A stretch of 64,000 bases of DNA, taken from assembly GCA_934597255.1 (NCBI GenBank), contig CAKTQV010000001.1:186001-250000 (forward strand), read 5' to 3'. The notes beneath the pieces were generated by a model. It saw nothing but the letters and a program-made list of their open reading frames with translations, ran no database searches and was not told where the DNA came from. A program made the translations under genes and the position numbers. The stretch comes from an uncultured Oscillospiraceae bacterium. Lineage in GTDB: Bacteria > Bacillota > Clostridia > Oscillospirales > Oscillospiraceae. Positions within the stretch are counted from its first letter, which is position 1. Each line of letters starts with the position of its first letter. Shown here piece after piece: positions 15,960 to 24,960 of this stretch.

Positions 15960-16946
15960 ATGGCAAGATATATCATCAAGCGGCTGCTGTGGATGATCCC
16001 GGTGGTGCTGGGCGTTCTGCTGATCGTGTTTTTCATCAGCTATATCACGCCGGGCGACCCCGTCAAGATCATTCTGGGCAGCAATTACACCGAGGAAATG
16101 TACGAGGCGAAGACGCAGGAGCTGGGACTGGACAAGCCCTTCCTTGTGCAGTACGGCCGCTATGTGGCCGATCTGGTCACGAAGGGGAGCATGGGCACCT
16201 CCTACACCTACGGCCAGCCCGTCAGCGCGCAGATCGTCAGCCGCATCGGCATCACGATGGAGATCGGTCTGCTGGGCGTGCTCCTGACGATCATCATCGG
16301 CGTGCCCATCGGCGTTGTTTCCGCGACGAAGCAGTATTCTGTTCTGGACTACTCCGTGACGACGCTTTCGACGCTGTTTGCCGCCATGCCGAACTTCTGG
16401 CTGGCGCTGCTGTGCATCCTTCTGTTCTCGCTCAAGCTCGGCTGGCTGCCGGCCACGGGCTTCGGGACCTGGAAGCAGCTCGTGCTTCCGGTGGTGACCA
16501 ATGCGCTGACCTCGGTGGCGGTCGTGGCGCGCATGGCGCGCTCGTCCATGCTGGAGGTCATCCGGCAGGATTACATCCGCACGGCGCGGGCGAAGGGCCT
16601 GCGCGAGGGAACGGTGATCCGCCGCCACGCGCTGAAAAACTCGCTGATCCCCGTGCTGACGGTCATCGGCATGCAGATGAGCATGGTCATGGGCGGCTCG
16701 GTCATCATCGAGACGATCTTCTCCATCCCCGGACTCGGCGCGTATATGATGGCGGGCATCAACGCGCGCGACTACCCCGTGATAAACGGGTGCGTGCTGG
16801 TCCTGTCGCTGAGCATCTGCGTGATGAACCTGCTGGTCGACATCGCCTACGCCTACGTCGATCCGCGCATCCGCAGCCAGTATGAAACGCGGAAGAAAAA
16901 GGCCGGAAAGCCTGTTCCGGCCGGAAACGGAGGCGCTGCGCAATGA
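15960..16946 (+). CDS. ABC transporter permease, DppB type
   Basis: First permease of the importer, 328 residues. It begins with the typical MARYIIKRLLWMIPVVLGV and has about six membrane helices. The EAA-like cytoplasmic loop (about 198-222, with RTARAKGLREGTVIRRHALKN) contacts the ATPases. The C-terminal region is a short basic tail. The start follows a GGAGGG site. It overlaps the next gene by four bases. Confidence 0.92.
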   Translation: MARYIIKRLLWMIPVVLGVLLIVFFISYITPGDPVKIILGSNYTEEMYEAKTQELGLDKPFLVQYGRYVADLVTKGSMGTSYTYGQPVSAQIVSRIGITMEIGLLGVLLTIIIGVPIGVVSATKQYSVLDYSVTTLSTLFAAMPNFWLALLCILLFSLKLGWLPATGFGTWKQLVLPVVTNALTSVAVVARMARSSMLEVIRQDYIRTARAKGLREGTVIRRHALKNSLIPVLTVIGMQMSMVMGGSVIIETIFSIPGLGAYMMAGINARDYPVINGCVLVLSLSICVMNLLVDIAYAYVDPRIRSQYETRKKKAGKPVPAGNGGAAQ

Positions 16947-17848
16947 TCGCATTTACGGAAAAACAGAAGCGGGAGCACGCCGACGACATGGAGCAGCTCA
17001 CGCGGCGGCGCGGCCAGTGGCGCGACACGCTGCGGCGGCTGCTGCGCAACAAGCTGGCGGTGCTGGGGCTCATCATCGTGGTGGTCATCGTGCTCGGCGT
17101 CGTGTTCGCCAATTTCCTCACGCCCTACGCCTACGACGCGCAGGATTACGGCGCGCGCTTTTCCTATCCGAGTCTGGAGCATCCGCTCGGCACGGATAAC
17201 TTCGGGCGCGATCTGCTCAGCCGCATTCTTTACGGCGGGCGCATCAGTCTGCTCGTGGCGCTGCTGGCGCTGCTGATCTCGGTGGTCATCGGCGTGTTCC
17301 TCGGCGCGACCGCCGGTTATTTCGGCGGAAAATACGAAGTGGCCGTCATGCGCATCATGGACGTCATCATGGCCATTCCGGGACTGCTGCTGGCCGTGGC
17401 CATCTCGGCGGGGCTCGGCACGGGCGTGTTCAACACGGCGCTGGCCATTTCCATCGCGGGCATCCCGCCGTCCGTGCGCATGCTCCGGGCGACGGTGCTG
17501 CAGATACGCGACGAGGAATATGTGGAGGCGGCGCGCGCCACCGGCGCGGGCAACATGCGCATCATATTCCACCACGTCCTGCCCAACACCATCGCGCCGC
17601 TGATCGTCGATTCCACGCTGCGCATCGGCATCAACATCCTGCAGATATCCAGTCTGTCGTTCGTGGGGCTGGGGATCCAGCCGCCCACGCCGGAATGGGG
17701 CTCCATCCTGTCGGCCGGGCGGGCGTATATTCAGGACTTCTGGCCGCTGATCACGTTCCCGGGCGTGGCGATCATGCTCACGCTGCTGGGCTTCAATCTG
17801 CTGGGCGACGGGCTGCGCGACGCGCTCGACCCGCGGCTCAAGCGCTGA
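16943..17848 (+). CDS. ABC transporter permease, DppC type
   Basis: Second permease, 301 residues. The OppC N-terminal segment with the first helix is at about 35-58, and HPLGTDNFGRDLLSRILYGGR is characteristic. Five further helices and the EAA-like loop (YVEAARATGAGNMRIIFHHVLPN) follow. ATGA overlap with the preceding permease shows translational coupling. It pairs with the DppB-type subunit to form the membrane channel. Confidence 0.92.
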   Translation: MIAFTEKQKREHADDMEQLTRRRGQWRDTLRRLLRNKLAVLGLIIVVVIVLGVVFANFLTPYAYDAQDYGARFSYPSLEHPLGTDNFGRDLLSRILYGGRISLLVALLALLISVVIGVFLGATAGYFGGKYEVAVMRIMDVIMAIPGLLLAVAISAGLGTGVFNTALAISIAGIPPSVRMLRATVLQIRDEEYVEAARATGAGNMRIIFHHVLPNTIAPLIVDSTLRIGINILQISSLSFVGLGIQPPTPEWGSILSAGRAYIQDFWPLITFPGVAIMLTLLGFNLLGDGLRDALDPRLKR

Positions 17849-17861
17849 AGGAGGGGCTGGT

Positions 17862-18860
17862 ATGAGTTTGCTTGAAATAGAGGATCTGACGGTCCATTAC
17901 GAGACCGATCAGGGCGTCGTCGAGGCGGTCAACGGCATCGACCTTTCCGTGGAAAAGGGCGAAACGCTGGGTCTCGTGGGCGAGACGGGCGCGGGAAAGA
18001 CGACCACGGCGCTGTCGATCCTGCGGCTGCTGCCGGTGCCGCCGGCGGTGGTGAAAAGCGGGGAGATACGGCTCAACGGCCGCGATATCCTGAAGATGAA
18101 GGACTCGGAGCTGCGCCATATCCGCGGAAACGAGATCAGCATGATCTTTCAGGATCCCATGACCGCGCTCAATCCCATCATGCGCGTCGGCGACCAGATC
18201 GCCGAGGTCATCGCCCTGCACCAGGACTGCTCCAAGGCGGAGGCGACCCGGCGCAGTCTTGAGATGCTGGAGATGGTCGGCATACGGCCGGAGCGCGCGC
18301 TGGACTATCCGCACCAGTTTTCCGGGGGCATGAAGCAGCGCGTCGTGATCGCGATCGCGCTGGCGTGCAACCCGCAGCTGCTGCTGGCCGACGAGCCGAC
18401 AACGGCGCTGGACGTGACCATCCAGGCGCAGGTGCTGGAGATGATGAACGAGCTGAAGGAAAAGCTCGGCTCGGCCATGCTGCTGATCACGCACGATCTG
18501 GGCGTGGTGGCGGAGACCTGCGACAAGGTGGCCATCATGTACGCCGGACAGATCGTGGAATACGGGACGGCGGACGATATCTTCAACCACATCGCCCATC
18601 CGTACACGCGGGGCCTGTTCGACTCGCTGCCGAGTCTGGACGAGGACGTGACGCGGCTCAAGCCCATCCACGGGCTGATGCCTGACCCGTCCGATCTGCC
18701 GGCCGGCTGCTGCTTCTCGCCGCGCTGCCCCTACGCCGACGAGGCGTGCATGGCGGCGCGTCCGGAGCCGGTGGAGGTCTCGCCGGGGCATTTCAGCCGC
18801 TGCTGCCGCTGCCGGAAGGGCGAGGGCTTTTGCAGCGCCGACGGAAAGGAGCTGGTCTGA
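17862..18860 (+). CDS. ABC transporter ATP-binding protein, DppD type
   Basis: ATPase of 332 residues. Walker A is the slightly unusual GETGAGKTT (most relatives have GESGSGKS), the signature FSGGMKQRV, Walker B LLLADEPTTALD and the switch histidine in LITHDLGVV. The C-terminal oligopeptide-transporter domain has a cysteine set (CCFSPRCPYADEAC...CC..C) typical of DppD/OppD, which can bind an iron-sulfur cluster in some members. It has its own GGAGG site and is directly followed by the DppF-type gene. Confidence 0.92.
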   Translation: MSLLEIEDLTVHYETDQGVVEAVNGIDLSVEKGETLGLVGETGAGKTTTALSILRLLPVPPAVVKSGEIRLNGRDILKMKDSELRHIRGNEISMIFQDPMTALNPIMRVGDQIAEVIALHQDCSKAEATRRSLEMLEMVGIRPERALDYPHQFSGGMKQRVVIAIALACNPQLLLADEPTTALDVTIQAQVLEMMNELKEKLGSAMLLITHDLGVVAETCDKVAIMYAGQIVEYGTADDIFNHIAHPYTRGLFDSLPSLDEDVTRLKPIHGLMPDPSDLPAGCCFSPRCPYADEACMAARPEPVEVSPGHFSRCCRCRKGEGFCSADGKELV

Positions 18861-19829
18861 ATGAGCGGGCATCTGCTTGAAGTAAAGAATCTGAAGAAAT
18901 ATTTCCAGACGCCCGGCGGGCAACTGCACGCCGTGGACGACGTGAGCTTTACGCTGGACGAGGGAAAGACGCTGGGCGTCGTGGGCGAGTCCGGCTGCGG
19001 CAAATCCACGCTCGGCCGCACCATTCTGGGACTGACCGACGCGACGGACGGGCAGGTCCTGTTTGACGGACGGGACGTCACCCACTGCCGGGGCCGCGCG
19101 CGCCGCGCGCTGCAGAAGGATATGCAGATCATCTTTCAGGACCCGTTTTCCAGTCTCAATCCGCGTCTGAACGTGTTTGAACTGATCGCCGATCCGCTGC
19201 GCACCTACCGGCTGTATTCGTCCAAGCGGGAGCTGACGGAAAAGGTGCTGGAGATGATGGACACGGTGGGACTGGCCCGCCGCTATGCCAACTCCTATCC
19301 GCACGAGCTTGACGGCGGGCGCCGCCAGCGCATCGGCATCGCCCGCGCGCTGACGCTTGAGCCGCGGTTCATCGTGTGCGACGAGCCGGTGAGCGCGCTG
19401 GATGTGTCCATTCAGGCGCAGATCCTCAATCTTTTGCAGGATCTGCAGGATCAGAAGGGGCTGACCTATATCTTCGTGACGCACGACCTGTCCGTTGTCC
19501 GGCATATTTCGGACGATATTCTGGTCATGTACGTCGGAACGATGGTGGAGAAGTGCCCCGCCAAGCGGTTGTTCCAGAATCCCTGCCACCCCTACACGAA
19601 GGGACTGCTGTCGGCCATTCCCGTGCCGCGGCTCGGCCGGGAGAAAAAGCGCATCATCATGCAGGGCGAGATCAGCTCGCCGGTCGACCCGGAGCCGGGC
19701 TGCCGCTTTGCCGGCCGCTGCCCGCACGCCGAGGAGATATGCCGGTGTGAAAGCCCCGCTTATGAGGAGATCGAGCCGGATCACTTTGTCGCCTGCCACT
19801 TCTGCCATAAGCTTCATGCGAAGGAGTAA
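18861..19829 (+). CDS. ABC transporter ATP-binding protein, DppF type
   Basis: Partner ATPase of 322 residues. It has Walker A GESGCGKST, Walker B IVCDEPVSALD, switch FVTHDLSVV and a C-terminal oligopeptide domain with the cysteine pattern GCRFAGRCPHAEEIC. The signature reads LDGGRRQR instead of LSGGQ, a variant known among DppF-like subunits, so I do not read it as damage. It begins directly after the DppD stop and overlaps the following gene by 14 bases. Confidence 0.92.
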   Translation: MSGHLLEVKNLKKYFQTPGGQLHAVDDVSFTLDEGKTLGVVGESGCGKSTLGRTILGLTDATDGQVLFDGRDVTHCRGRARRALQKDMQIIFQDPFSSLNPRLNVFELIADPLRTYRLYSSKRELTEKVLEMMDTVGLARRYANSYPHELDGGRRQRIGIARALTLEPRFIVCDEPVSALDVSIQAQILNLLQDLQDQKGLTYIFVTHDLSVVRHISDDILVMYVGTMVEKCPAKRLFQNPCHPYTKGLLSAIPVPRLGREKKRIIMQGEISSPVDPEPGCRFAGRCPHAEEICRCESPAYEEIEPDHFVACHFCHKLHAKE

Positions 19830-20640
19830 GGCGCTGCGCATGGCGGCGCTGGCGGCCGCGGCGGTACTGCTGCTGAGCGGGGCGGCACTGGCCTGGGAGG
19901 CGGATGACGAGGTCGGCCGGCCCGGTATGCTGCTGGCCGGCATGAGCGGCTTTGGCTCGCTCAGCGAGGAATCCGTGCTGGGCGACGCCTGCGCCGACGC
20001 CGTGCGCGCGGCGGCCGGGACCGATCTGGCGCTGGTGATGGGCGGCGAGTTCACGGCCAACCTTGAGCCGCGGGAGTATCGCTACGGCGAGCTGTGTGCG
20101 GCGCTGCGCGAGCCGGAAAAGCCGCTGGCCGCGGCCAGTGTGACGGCGGCGGAGCTGAAGGCGATCCTGGAGGCGGGCTTCGCGGCGGTGACGCTCGGCG
20201 AAAACGAGGCGATCGACCGGGAGGCGTCCGCGTCGGCGGCGTTTCCGCAGCTGTCCGGCCTGTCCGTGGTGTACGACACCTCGGCAAGAGCGGGCGAGCG
20301 CGTGATGCGGCTGTGGATAAACGGCGAGAAGGTCGATCTGACGGACGGGCAGACGCGCTATACCCTCGCATCGACGGCGGATGTGTTCGCCGGAGCGGAG
20401 GGTTACCCGGAGACGGCGTGCGAGGCGCTGGACGGCACGCTGGCGCAGGCGCTGGCGGATTTTGTCGCGGCGGGAACGCCCGACGATTACACCGGCAGCG
20501 GACGCATCCGCGCCGTCGGCTGCACGGACGACAATCTGGTGCGGCGCTTCCCCGTCGTGCTGTGCGTGCTGGCCGCTATTCTGATCTGGCTTGGCAGCCG
20601 GCTTTGGAAGTATAAATACACGCATCGCTCCGCCCGATGA
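19816..20640 (+). CDS. membrane-anchored 5'-nucleotidase C-terminal-domain protein
   Basis: The 274-residue product has a signal peptide (basic MRRSKALRM, then an alanine/leucine core to about residue 27). A single 5'-nucleotidase C-terminal domain follows (about 45-225; DLALVMGGEF, YGELCAALREP, LSGLSVVYD, YTLASTADVFAGAEGY). A C-terminal membrane helix ends in a basic tail. The metallophosphatase domain that normally precedes this domain is missing, so it is unlikely to hydrolyse nucleotides alone and may act as an extracytoplasmic binding module. A start at 19840 is possible, but 19816 gives the better signal peptide. It overlaps the ATPase gene, so it belongs to the operon. Confidence 0.72.
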   Translation: MRRSKALRMAALAAAAVLLLSGAALAWEADDEVGRPGMLLAGMSGFGSLSEESVLGDACADAVRAAAGTDLALVMGGEFTANLEPREYRYGELCAALREPEKPLAAASVTAAELKAILEAGFAAVTLGENEAIDREASASAAFPQLSGLSVVYDTSARAGERVMRLWINGEKVDLTDGQTRYTLASTADVFAGAEGYPETACEALDGTLAQALADFVAAGTPDDYTGSGRIRAVGCTDDNLVRRFPVVLCVLAAILIWLGSRLWKYKYTHRSAR

Positions 20641-20671
20641 GCGATGGGACTACGAAAACGAGAGGTTTTGA

Positions 20672-22207
20672 ATGGAAAAATACGTGGATATCTGCGTTGT
20701 CGGCGCGGCCGGCAGCGGCATGGCCGCGGCGATCGTGGCAAAGCAGAAGGGCGCCGGAAGGGTGCTGCTGCTGGAAAAGCAGCACGCCCCGGGCGGCTGC
20801 ACGGTCATGAGCGCCGGCATGATGGGCGTCGACACGCCGGTACAGCGCCGCTTCGGCTTTCACTACAGCACGGACGAGGCCTTCCATCAGGTCATGAATC
20901 TTTTCAACTGGGGCGTGGACGCCAAGCTCGTGCGCAAGTGGATCAACGGCTCCGGTGAAAATTTCGAGTGGCTCGAGGAGCTCGGCGTGAAGTACGACTT
21001 CTGCTGCACGGAGACCGCCGACGAGCGGGAGTTTGAGAACTATCATCACCGGATGGGCGAATGGGACGGCGAGAAATGGGTCATGAAGATGCAGGGGCCC
21101 GTGCTGGTCAGAGCCCTGCGGGAAAACTGCGAAAAATACGGCGTTGAGCTGATGACGAACACCCGGGCCAGCCATCTTCTGATCGAGGACGGCCGCGTCA
21201 CGGGCGTGAAGGCCGAAAACGCGGAGGGCGAGCTTATCGTTCACGCGGGGGCGGTGATCCTGGCGACGGGATCGTTCTCGTCCAACCCGGAGCTGGTCAA
21301 GCGCTTTTTTGCCAGCGACGAATACAGGGACGTGCGCTTCATGGGCGGCCTGCCCCACAGCACCGGCGACGGCATACTCATGGCGGAAGAGGCGGGCGCG
21401 TTCATCGGACGCACCGGCGCGCTCTACATCGGCCCGCACAATCACTATCCCAAGGCCAGCGAGGTCGTGTCCGTGCTGATGCGCCGGCCGCATTATATGA
21501 AGGTGAATATCAGCGGCGAGCGCTTTGTGGACGAATCGCTGCCCATGACGAACACCTTCGGCTGGATGCAGTGCGTCAGCGTGGACAAGCAGCCCGGCAA
21601 GCGCTGCTATACGATCCTCAGCCAGAAGAACATCGACGATCTTATGGCCGACAAGGTCCACAATCCCCCGCGCTGGGATACCGGCTGCCAGCTGGACGCC
21701 CCGGCGTCCTTCGGCCCCGGCCCCGACTTTGAGAAGGGACAGGATCCCCTGACCTGGCGCGAACGCATCCCGCAGCATCTGGCCTATGAGGAGGAGCGCG
21801 GCATCGTGAAAAAATGCGCGACGCTGGACGAGGCGGCCGCCTGGATCGGCTGCGACGCGCAGACGCTGAAGAACACCGCGGCGCACTACGATCTGTGCTG
21901 CAGCCGCGGATACGACGACGAGCTTCTGAAGGACCCGCGCTATCTGGAGCCCTGCGGCGAGGGGCCGTATTATGTGATCCTCGGCCGTACCGGCATCGAC
22001 AACCCCCTCGGCGGCGTCATCATCGACAACCGCCAGCGCGTCCTGCGGCCCGACGGCTCCGTGATAGCCGGGCTGTACGCGGCGGGCATCCTGTGCTCGG
22101 GCTGGTTCAACGGGACCTACGCCTATTTCGGCTCGGAGATGAGCTTCACCATCTATTCCGGACGGTCCGCCGGCGCGGAAGCCGCCCATTATATTGCAAA
22201 TGCATAA
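20672..22207 (+). CDS. FAD-dependent oxidoreductase (fumarate reductase/ketosteroid dehydrogenase-like flavoprotein)
   Basis: A 511-residue FAD-binding-2 family protein. The N-terminal dinucleotide motif is VGAAGSGMAAAIVAKQKG, followed by LLLEKQHAPGGCT and the mid-chain ILATGSFSSNPELVKRF. The C-terminal FAD end reads GLYAAGILCSGW. There is no signal peptide or flavinylation domain, so it is cytoplasmic and must receive electrons from an unidentified donor. The family includes fumarate, urocanate and 3-ketosteroid reductases and several gut enzymes acting on plant or steroid compounds; the substrate is not evident. It follows the nucleotidase-like gene by 31 bases and precedes the SnoaL-like gene by 13. 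Import then reduction of one compound class is a fair inference. Confidence 0.85.
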   Translation: MEKYVDICVVGAAGSGMAAAIVAKQKGAGRVLLLEKQHAPGGCTVMSAGMMGVDTPVQRRFGFHYSTDEAFHQVMNLFNWGVDAKLVRKWINGSGENFEWLEELGVKYDFCCTETADEREFENYHHRMGEWDGEKWVMKMQGPVLVRALRENCEKYGVELMTNTRASHLLIEDGRVTGVKAENAEGELIVHAGAVILATGSFSSNPELVKRFFASDEYRDVRFMGGLPHSTGDGILMAEEAGAFIGRTGALYIGPHNHYPKASEVVSVLMRRPHYMKVNISGERFVDESLPMTNTFGWMQCVSVDKQPGKRCYTILSQKNIDDLMADKVHNPPRWDTGCQLDAPASFGPGPDFEKGQDPLTWRERIPQHLAYEEERGIVKKCATLDEAAAWIGCDAQTLKNTAAHYDLCCSRGYDDELLKDPRYLEPCGEGPYYVILGRTGIDNPLGGVIIDNRQRVLRPDGSVIAGLYAAGILCSGWFNGTYAYFGSEMSFTIYSGRSAGAEAAHYIANA

Positions 22208-22220
22208 GGAGGAAGAAAAA

Positions 22221-22979
22221 ATGACTTTGGAGCAGCTTGCCGCCGTTGTTGAAAAGCAGCAGGCGGTCATCGACGACCAGAAGCGCCGCATCGAGCGCAT
22301 GGAGGCCGTCAACGCGATTCAGAATGTGATGAGCAAGTACGCGGCCTATCATGTGGCCAGCGAGCAGGAGAAGACGGCGGAGCTGTACTGCCGGCACACG
22401 CCGGGCACGCGCCTGATCTTCAACGGCGATATTTACGACGAGTGGCAGGGCGTCGTCAACCACTTCATCAACCGCATGAGCAACGCCGAGGAGGATCTGG
22501 CCGGACGGCTGTATCTGCACGATATGGTGTCCCCGCTGATCGAGGTGGCCGAGGACGGCATGACGGCGGACTGCATGTTCTCGTCCCACGGCTGCGAGAC
22601 CGGCTGGAACCCCGACGGCAGTCTGAAGGCCTGCTGGGCGTTCAACCGCTACCACTTCGTTTTCGTCAAGGAGGACGGCGAGTGGCGCATCTGGCGGCAG
22701 GAGATGCACCAGATCCTCAACACGCCCTATGAGGGCAAGGGCTGGGTCGAGGAGCCCTGCTACGACATCATCGGCAACGCGCCGCAGGAGCTCAAGGACA
22801 GCACGGCGGCGCATCCCGAGTGCGGCCCCGACCGCAAGACCAAGAAGCCGTATCTGGCGCTGAGCACCGAGACGGCCGAATGCGACGCGCACAATCTGAT
22901 CCCCGTGCCGCCGCTGCCCTATAAGGAATCCGATCCCGAGCGCTTCCGCGACGAGGACGACACGGACTGGCACTGGTAA
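22221..22979 (+). CDS. SnoaL-like / NTF2-fold protein
   Basis: A 252-residue cytoplasmic protein with a short coiled-coil start (MTLEQLAAVVEKQQAVID...KRRIERMEAVNAIQNVMSKYAAYH) and a cone-shaped NTF2/SnoaL fold. The conserved end of the fold is visible in FVFVKEDGEWRIWRQEMHQ. It is longer than most members. The family includes dehydratases and isomerases, such as the bile-acid 7-alpha-dehydratase BaiE, which has a similar MTLEERV-type start, so a dehydration or isomerisation step coupled to the flavoprotein is possible but unproven. AAGGAGG precedes the start. It is the last gene of the operon. Confidence 0.75.
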   Translation: MTLEQLAAVVEKQQAVIDDQKRRIERMEAVNAIQNVMSKYAAYHVASEQEKTAELYCRHTPGTRLIFNGDIYDEWQGVVNHFINRMSNAEEDLAGRLYLHDMVSPLIEVAEDGMTADCMFSSHGCETGWNPDGSLKACWAFNRYHFVFVKEDGEWRIWRQEMHQILNTPYEGKGWVEEPCYDIIGNAPQELKDSTAAHPECGPDRKTKKPYLALSTETAECDAHNLIPVPPLPYKESDPERFRDEDDTDWHW

Positions 22980-23018
22980 AACAGACGGTTTTAAGTGCGA
23001 ATAATTATACAAAAAGCC

Positions 23019-23050
23019 GAAGCCCGGCGGGAAAGCTCCCGCCGGGCTTC
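23019..23050. other. strong hairpin downstream of the reductase operon
   Basis: Perfect 14-base stem (GAAGCCCGGCGGGA, AAGC loop). Read on the plus strand it lacks a T-run; on the minus strand it is followed by TTTTTG. It may protect the 3' end of the operon message. Confidence 0.55.
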
Positions 23051-23091
23051 GCGCGCGCCGGTCGCGGGGCGAGATTGTAGGAATTTGTTTC

Positions 23092-23119
23092 TTGCTTTCC
23101 GTCCGGCGGAGGATAAAAT
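23092..23119 (+). promoter_or_regulatory. promoter upstream of the cobalamin riboswitch
   Basis: TTGCTT at 23092-23097, 16 bases, TAAAAT at 23114-23119, starting transcription about 25 bases before the aptamer. Confidence 0.45.
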
Positions 23120-23149
23120 AAAAGTTGGATACAAGTGAATATCGGAATC

Positions 23150-23390
23150 GTGGACAGGTAGCCGTTTTGCTGTAAAGACCCCGGCGCGGGGTCAGGCGGC
23201 GGCGAGAAAGGAAATGGGGTGGAAGACCCCTGCACGCACGGTGCTGTGAGCGCGAGGCCACGCTGAAGCGGCGAGAGCCGCCGGGACGAAAGTCCGTCAT
23301 TCCGGGTAAAACGCCCGGGAGAAGGCAGGATGTGGACGCAGGATGCAGAGGCATCCATAACGCAAGTCAGAAGAATTACCAGGTCCGCCT
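23150..23390 (+). promoter_or_regulatory. cobalamin riboswitch (aptamer)
   Basis: The conserved order of the cobalamin aptamer can be followed. AGGTAGCC lies near the 5' end (23155-23162), then GGAAATGGGGTGGAAGACCCC (the GGUG/CC helix). GCACGCACGGTGCTGTGA and GCCACGCTGAAG follow, then CCGGGAGAAGGCAGGA and finally AAGTCAGAAGAATTACC at 23364-23380. The outer GTGGAC...GTCCGC pairing closes the element. This is pattern recognition by eye, but the motif order and spacing are specific. It is followed by a terminator and a downstream gene with a transcobalamin-type domain, which independently supports the call. Confidence 0.85.
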
Positions 23391-23444
23391 TTTTATGTGA
23401 CAGCGGGCGAGCTCTCCGTGTGTGGCAGGCAGATCGAACAAAAC

Positions 23445-23475
23445 CGCTGGTCTCTCCGGGGATCGGCGTTTTTTT
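23445..23475 (+). terminator. riboswitch expression-platform terminator
   Basis: CGCTGGTC, an 8-base loop and GATCGGCG pair fully (two wobbles) and are followed by seven T. It lies 55 bases after the aptamer and 118 bases before the start codon, so bound cobalamin probably ends transcription here. A second hairpin without a T-run follows at 23508-23538. Confidence 0.7.
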
Positions 23476-23592
23476 CGGTTTGCGCGAAATCGGTTCACGA
23501 CGGAGAAGGCCGGCTGTCCCGCGGGGGTGCAGCCGGTCTTTCGGCGTTTCCGGGGCGGAAAAGGCGGACGATATACGGAAGGAGAGAACATT

Positions 23593-24915
23593 ATGAGAAA
23601 GACAAAAGCGGCGCGGCGCGGCGCGGTGCTCAATGCCGTGATGGCGATCGCAGCCGTGCTCATCATCGCGGCGGGCGTACTGGCCGTGGGCAGTCTCAAG
23701 GGCTGGTTCGACCCGCCCCAGACGGCGTCGGCTCCGGCGCCGGCGGCGGAGCCGGACATCGTGCAGCCGGCGCAGCCGGAGGGGCCGGAGCCGGCCGGGG
23801 TATTCGCGCAGGCGAAAAACGGCATGGTCAACATCACGCGCAGGGGCATTTCCTACGCGCTGGATGAAGGGACGCGGCTGCGCGACGGGGATATCATCGA
23901 GACGCTCAACGCCTCGTCCGTCACGGTTTCCGGGCAGAGCGGGCGGCTGACGCTCGACGAGAACAGCCGCGTGCAGATCAATCTCGACGAGGCCGGCGCG
24001 TTTACCATGGATCTCAACAGCGGCGGGCTGTTTGCCGAGCTCGACGGGCCGTTTGCGATGCGGTTGGGCGGGCAGACGCTCACGCTGGACGGCGGCGTGT
24101 TCGCCGCGAGCGCGCCCTACGGGAGCGCCGGGGTCTATATGCTGGAAAACGAGGCGGACGTCGGCGGAAAGACGGTCCGCGCGGGGCACTTTGCCTCCAT
24201 CGTTTCGGGGAATGTGACGCTCGGCGAGCTGAAGACGTCCGCGCTCAACGCGTTTGAGCTGGAGAAGGCCAAGGCTGCCGCGCAAACGCGCGCGCTGTGC
24301 TTCACGGCCAAGGAGCTCGGCGAAGTGGGCGCGGAGCGCGAGCGGGCCCGGCAGGAGGCGCTGCAGGCGCAGCTTCTCGGCGAGCAGGAGGCCGGACAGG
24401 TCGAGCGCGAGCGGCAGGAGAACGAGGAGCGGGTGCGCGCCGAGCGCGCGGCGCAGGGACAGCAGACGGGCGGCGGCAAGCTTGACTACGAGGACGTTGT
24501 GGTCGAGAAGAGCGTGTGCACCATCGAGATCCGCTGCGACACGATCTTGAACAACATGGGCGATCTGAAGGAAGGGAAGAACGTATACGTTCCCGCGAAC
24601 GGCTGTCTTCTGGCAACGTCGCGCGTGAGCTTCGAGGAGGGGGAGACGGTGTTTGACGTTCTCCAGCGCGCCTGCTCGCTCGCGGGGATCGCGCTGGAGT
24701 ATTCGTGGACGCCGGTATACAACAGCTATTACATCGAGGGCATCGGCAATCTGTATGAGTTCGACTGCGGGGAGCAGTCCGGCTGGGTGTACAAGGTCAA
24801 CGGCTGGTTCCCCAACTACGGCAGCTCGGCCTATAAGCTCTCCGACGGCGACAGCATCGTGTTCTGCTACACCTGCAAGGGCTACGGCGCGGACGTCGGC
24901 GGCAGTGTTGGATAA
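23593..24915 (+). CDS. membrane protein with FecR-like and DUF4430 (transcobalamin beta-domain-like) domains
   Basis: A 440-residue protein. It has one N-terminal membrane helix (about 14-38), a proline/alanine linker and a FecR-like beta-rich domain (about 75-215, with ISYALDEGTRLRDGDIIETL). A charged alanine/glutamate coiled coil (about 225-300) and a C-terminal DUF4430 domain (about 330-435) follow. The latter has the family hallmark GWVYKVNGWFPNYGSSAYKLSDGD and matches the beta-domain of transcobalamin/intrinsic factor. The start at 23593 is fixed by GGAAGGAGAG. It lies directly behind the cobalamin riboswitch and 45 bases before the giant surface protein, so both are probably made when corrinoid is scarce. 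A corrinoid-binding or docking role is inferred. Confidence 0.83.
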   Translation: MRKTKAARRGAVLNAVMAIAAVLIIAAGVLAVGSLKGWFDPPQTASAPAPAAEPDIVQPAQPEGPEPAGVFAQAKNGMVNITRRGISYALDEGTRLRDGDIIETLNASSVTVSGQSGRLTLDENSRVQINLDEAGAFTMDLNSGGLFAELDGPFAMRLGGQTLTLDGGVFAASAPYGSAGVYMLENEADVGGKTVRAGHFASIVSGNVTLGELKTSALNAFELEKAKAAAQTRALCFTAKELGEVGAERERARQEALQAQLLGEQEAGQVERERQENEERVRAERAAQGQQTGGGKLDYEDVVVEKSVCTIEIRCDTILNNMGDLKEGKNVYVPANGCLLATSRVSFEEGETVFDVLQRACSLAGIALEYSWTPVYNSYYIEGIGNLYEFDCGEQSGWVYKVNGWFPNYGSSAYKLSDGDSIVFCYTCKGYGADVGGSVG

Positions 24916-24960
24916 GGGAAAAGGCGGGCGGGGCCCGCAGAATATCAGAGAAGAAAGAGG

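Noticed and set aside
19300..19345. Damaged ABC signature (LDGGR instead of LSGGQ) in the DppF-type ATPase
   Set aside because: This variant is known among DppF-like subunits, and all other motifs are intact.
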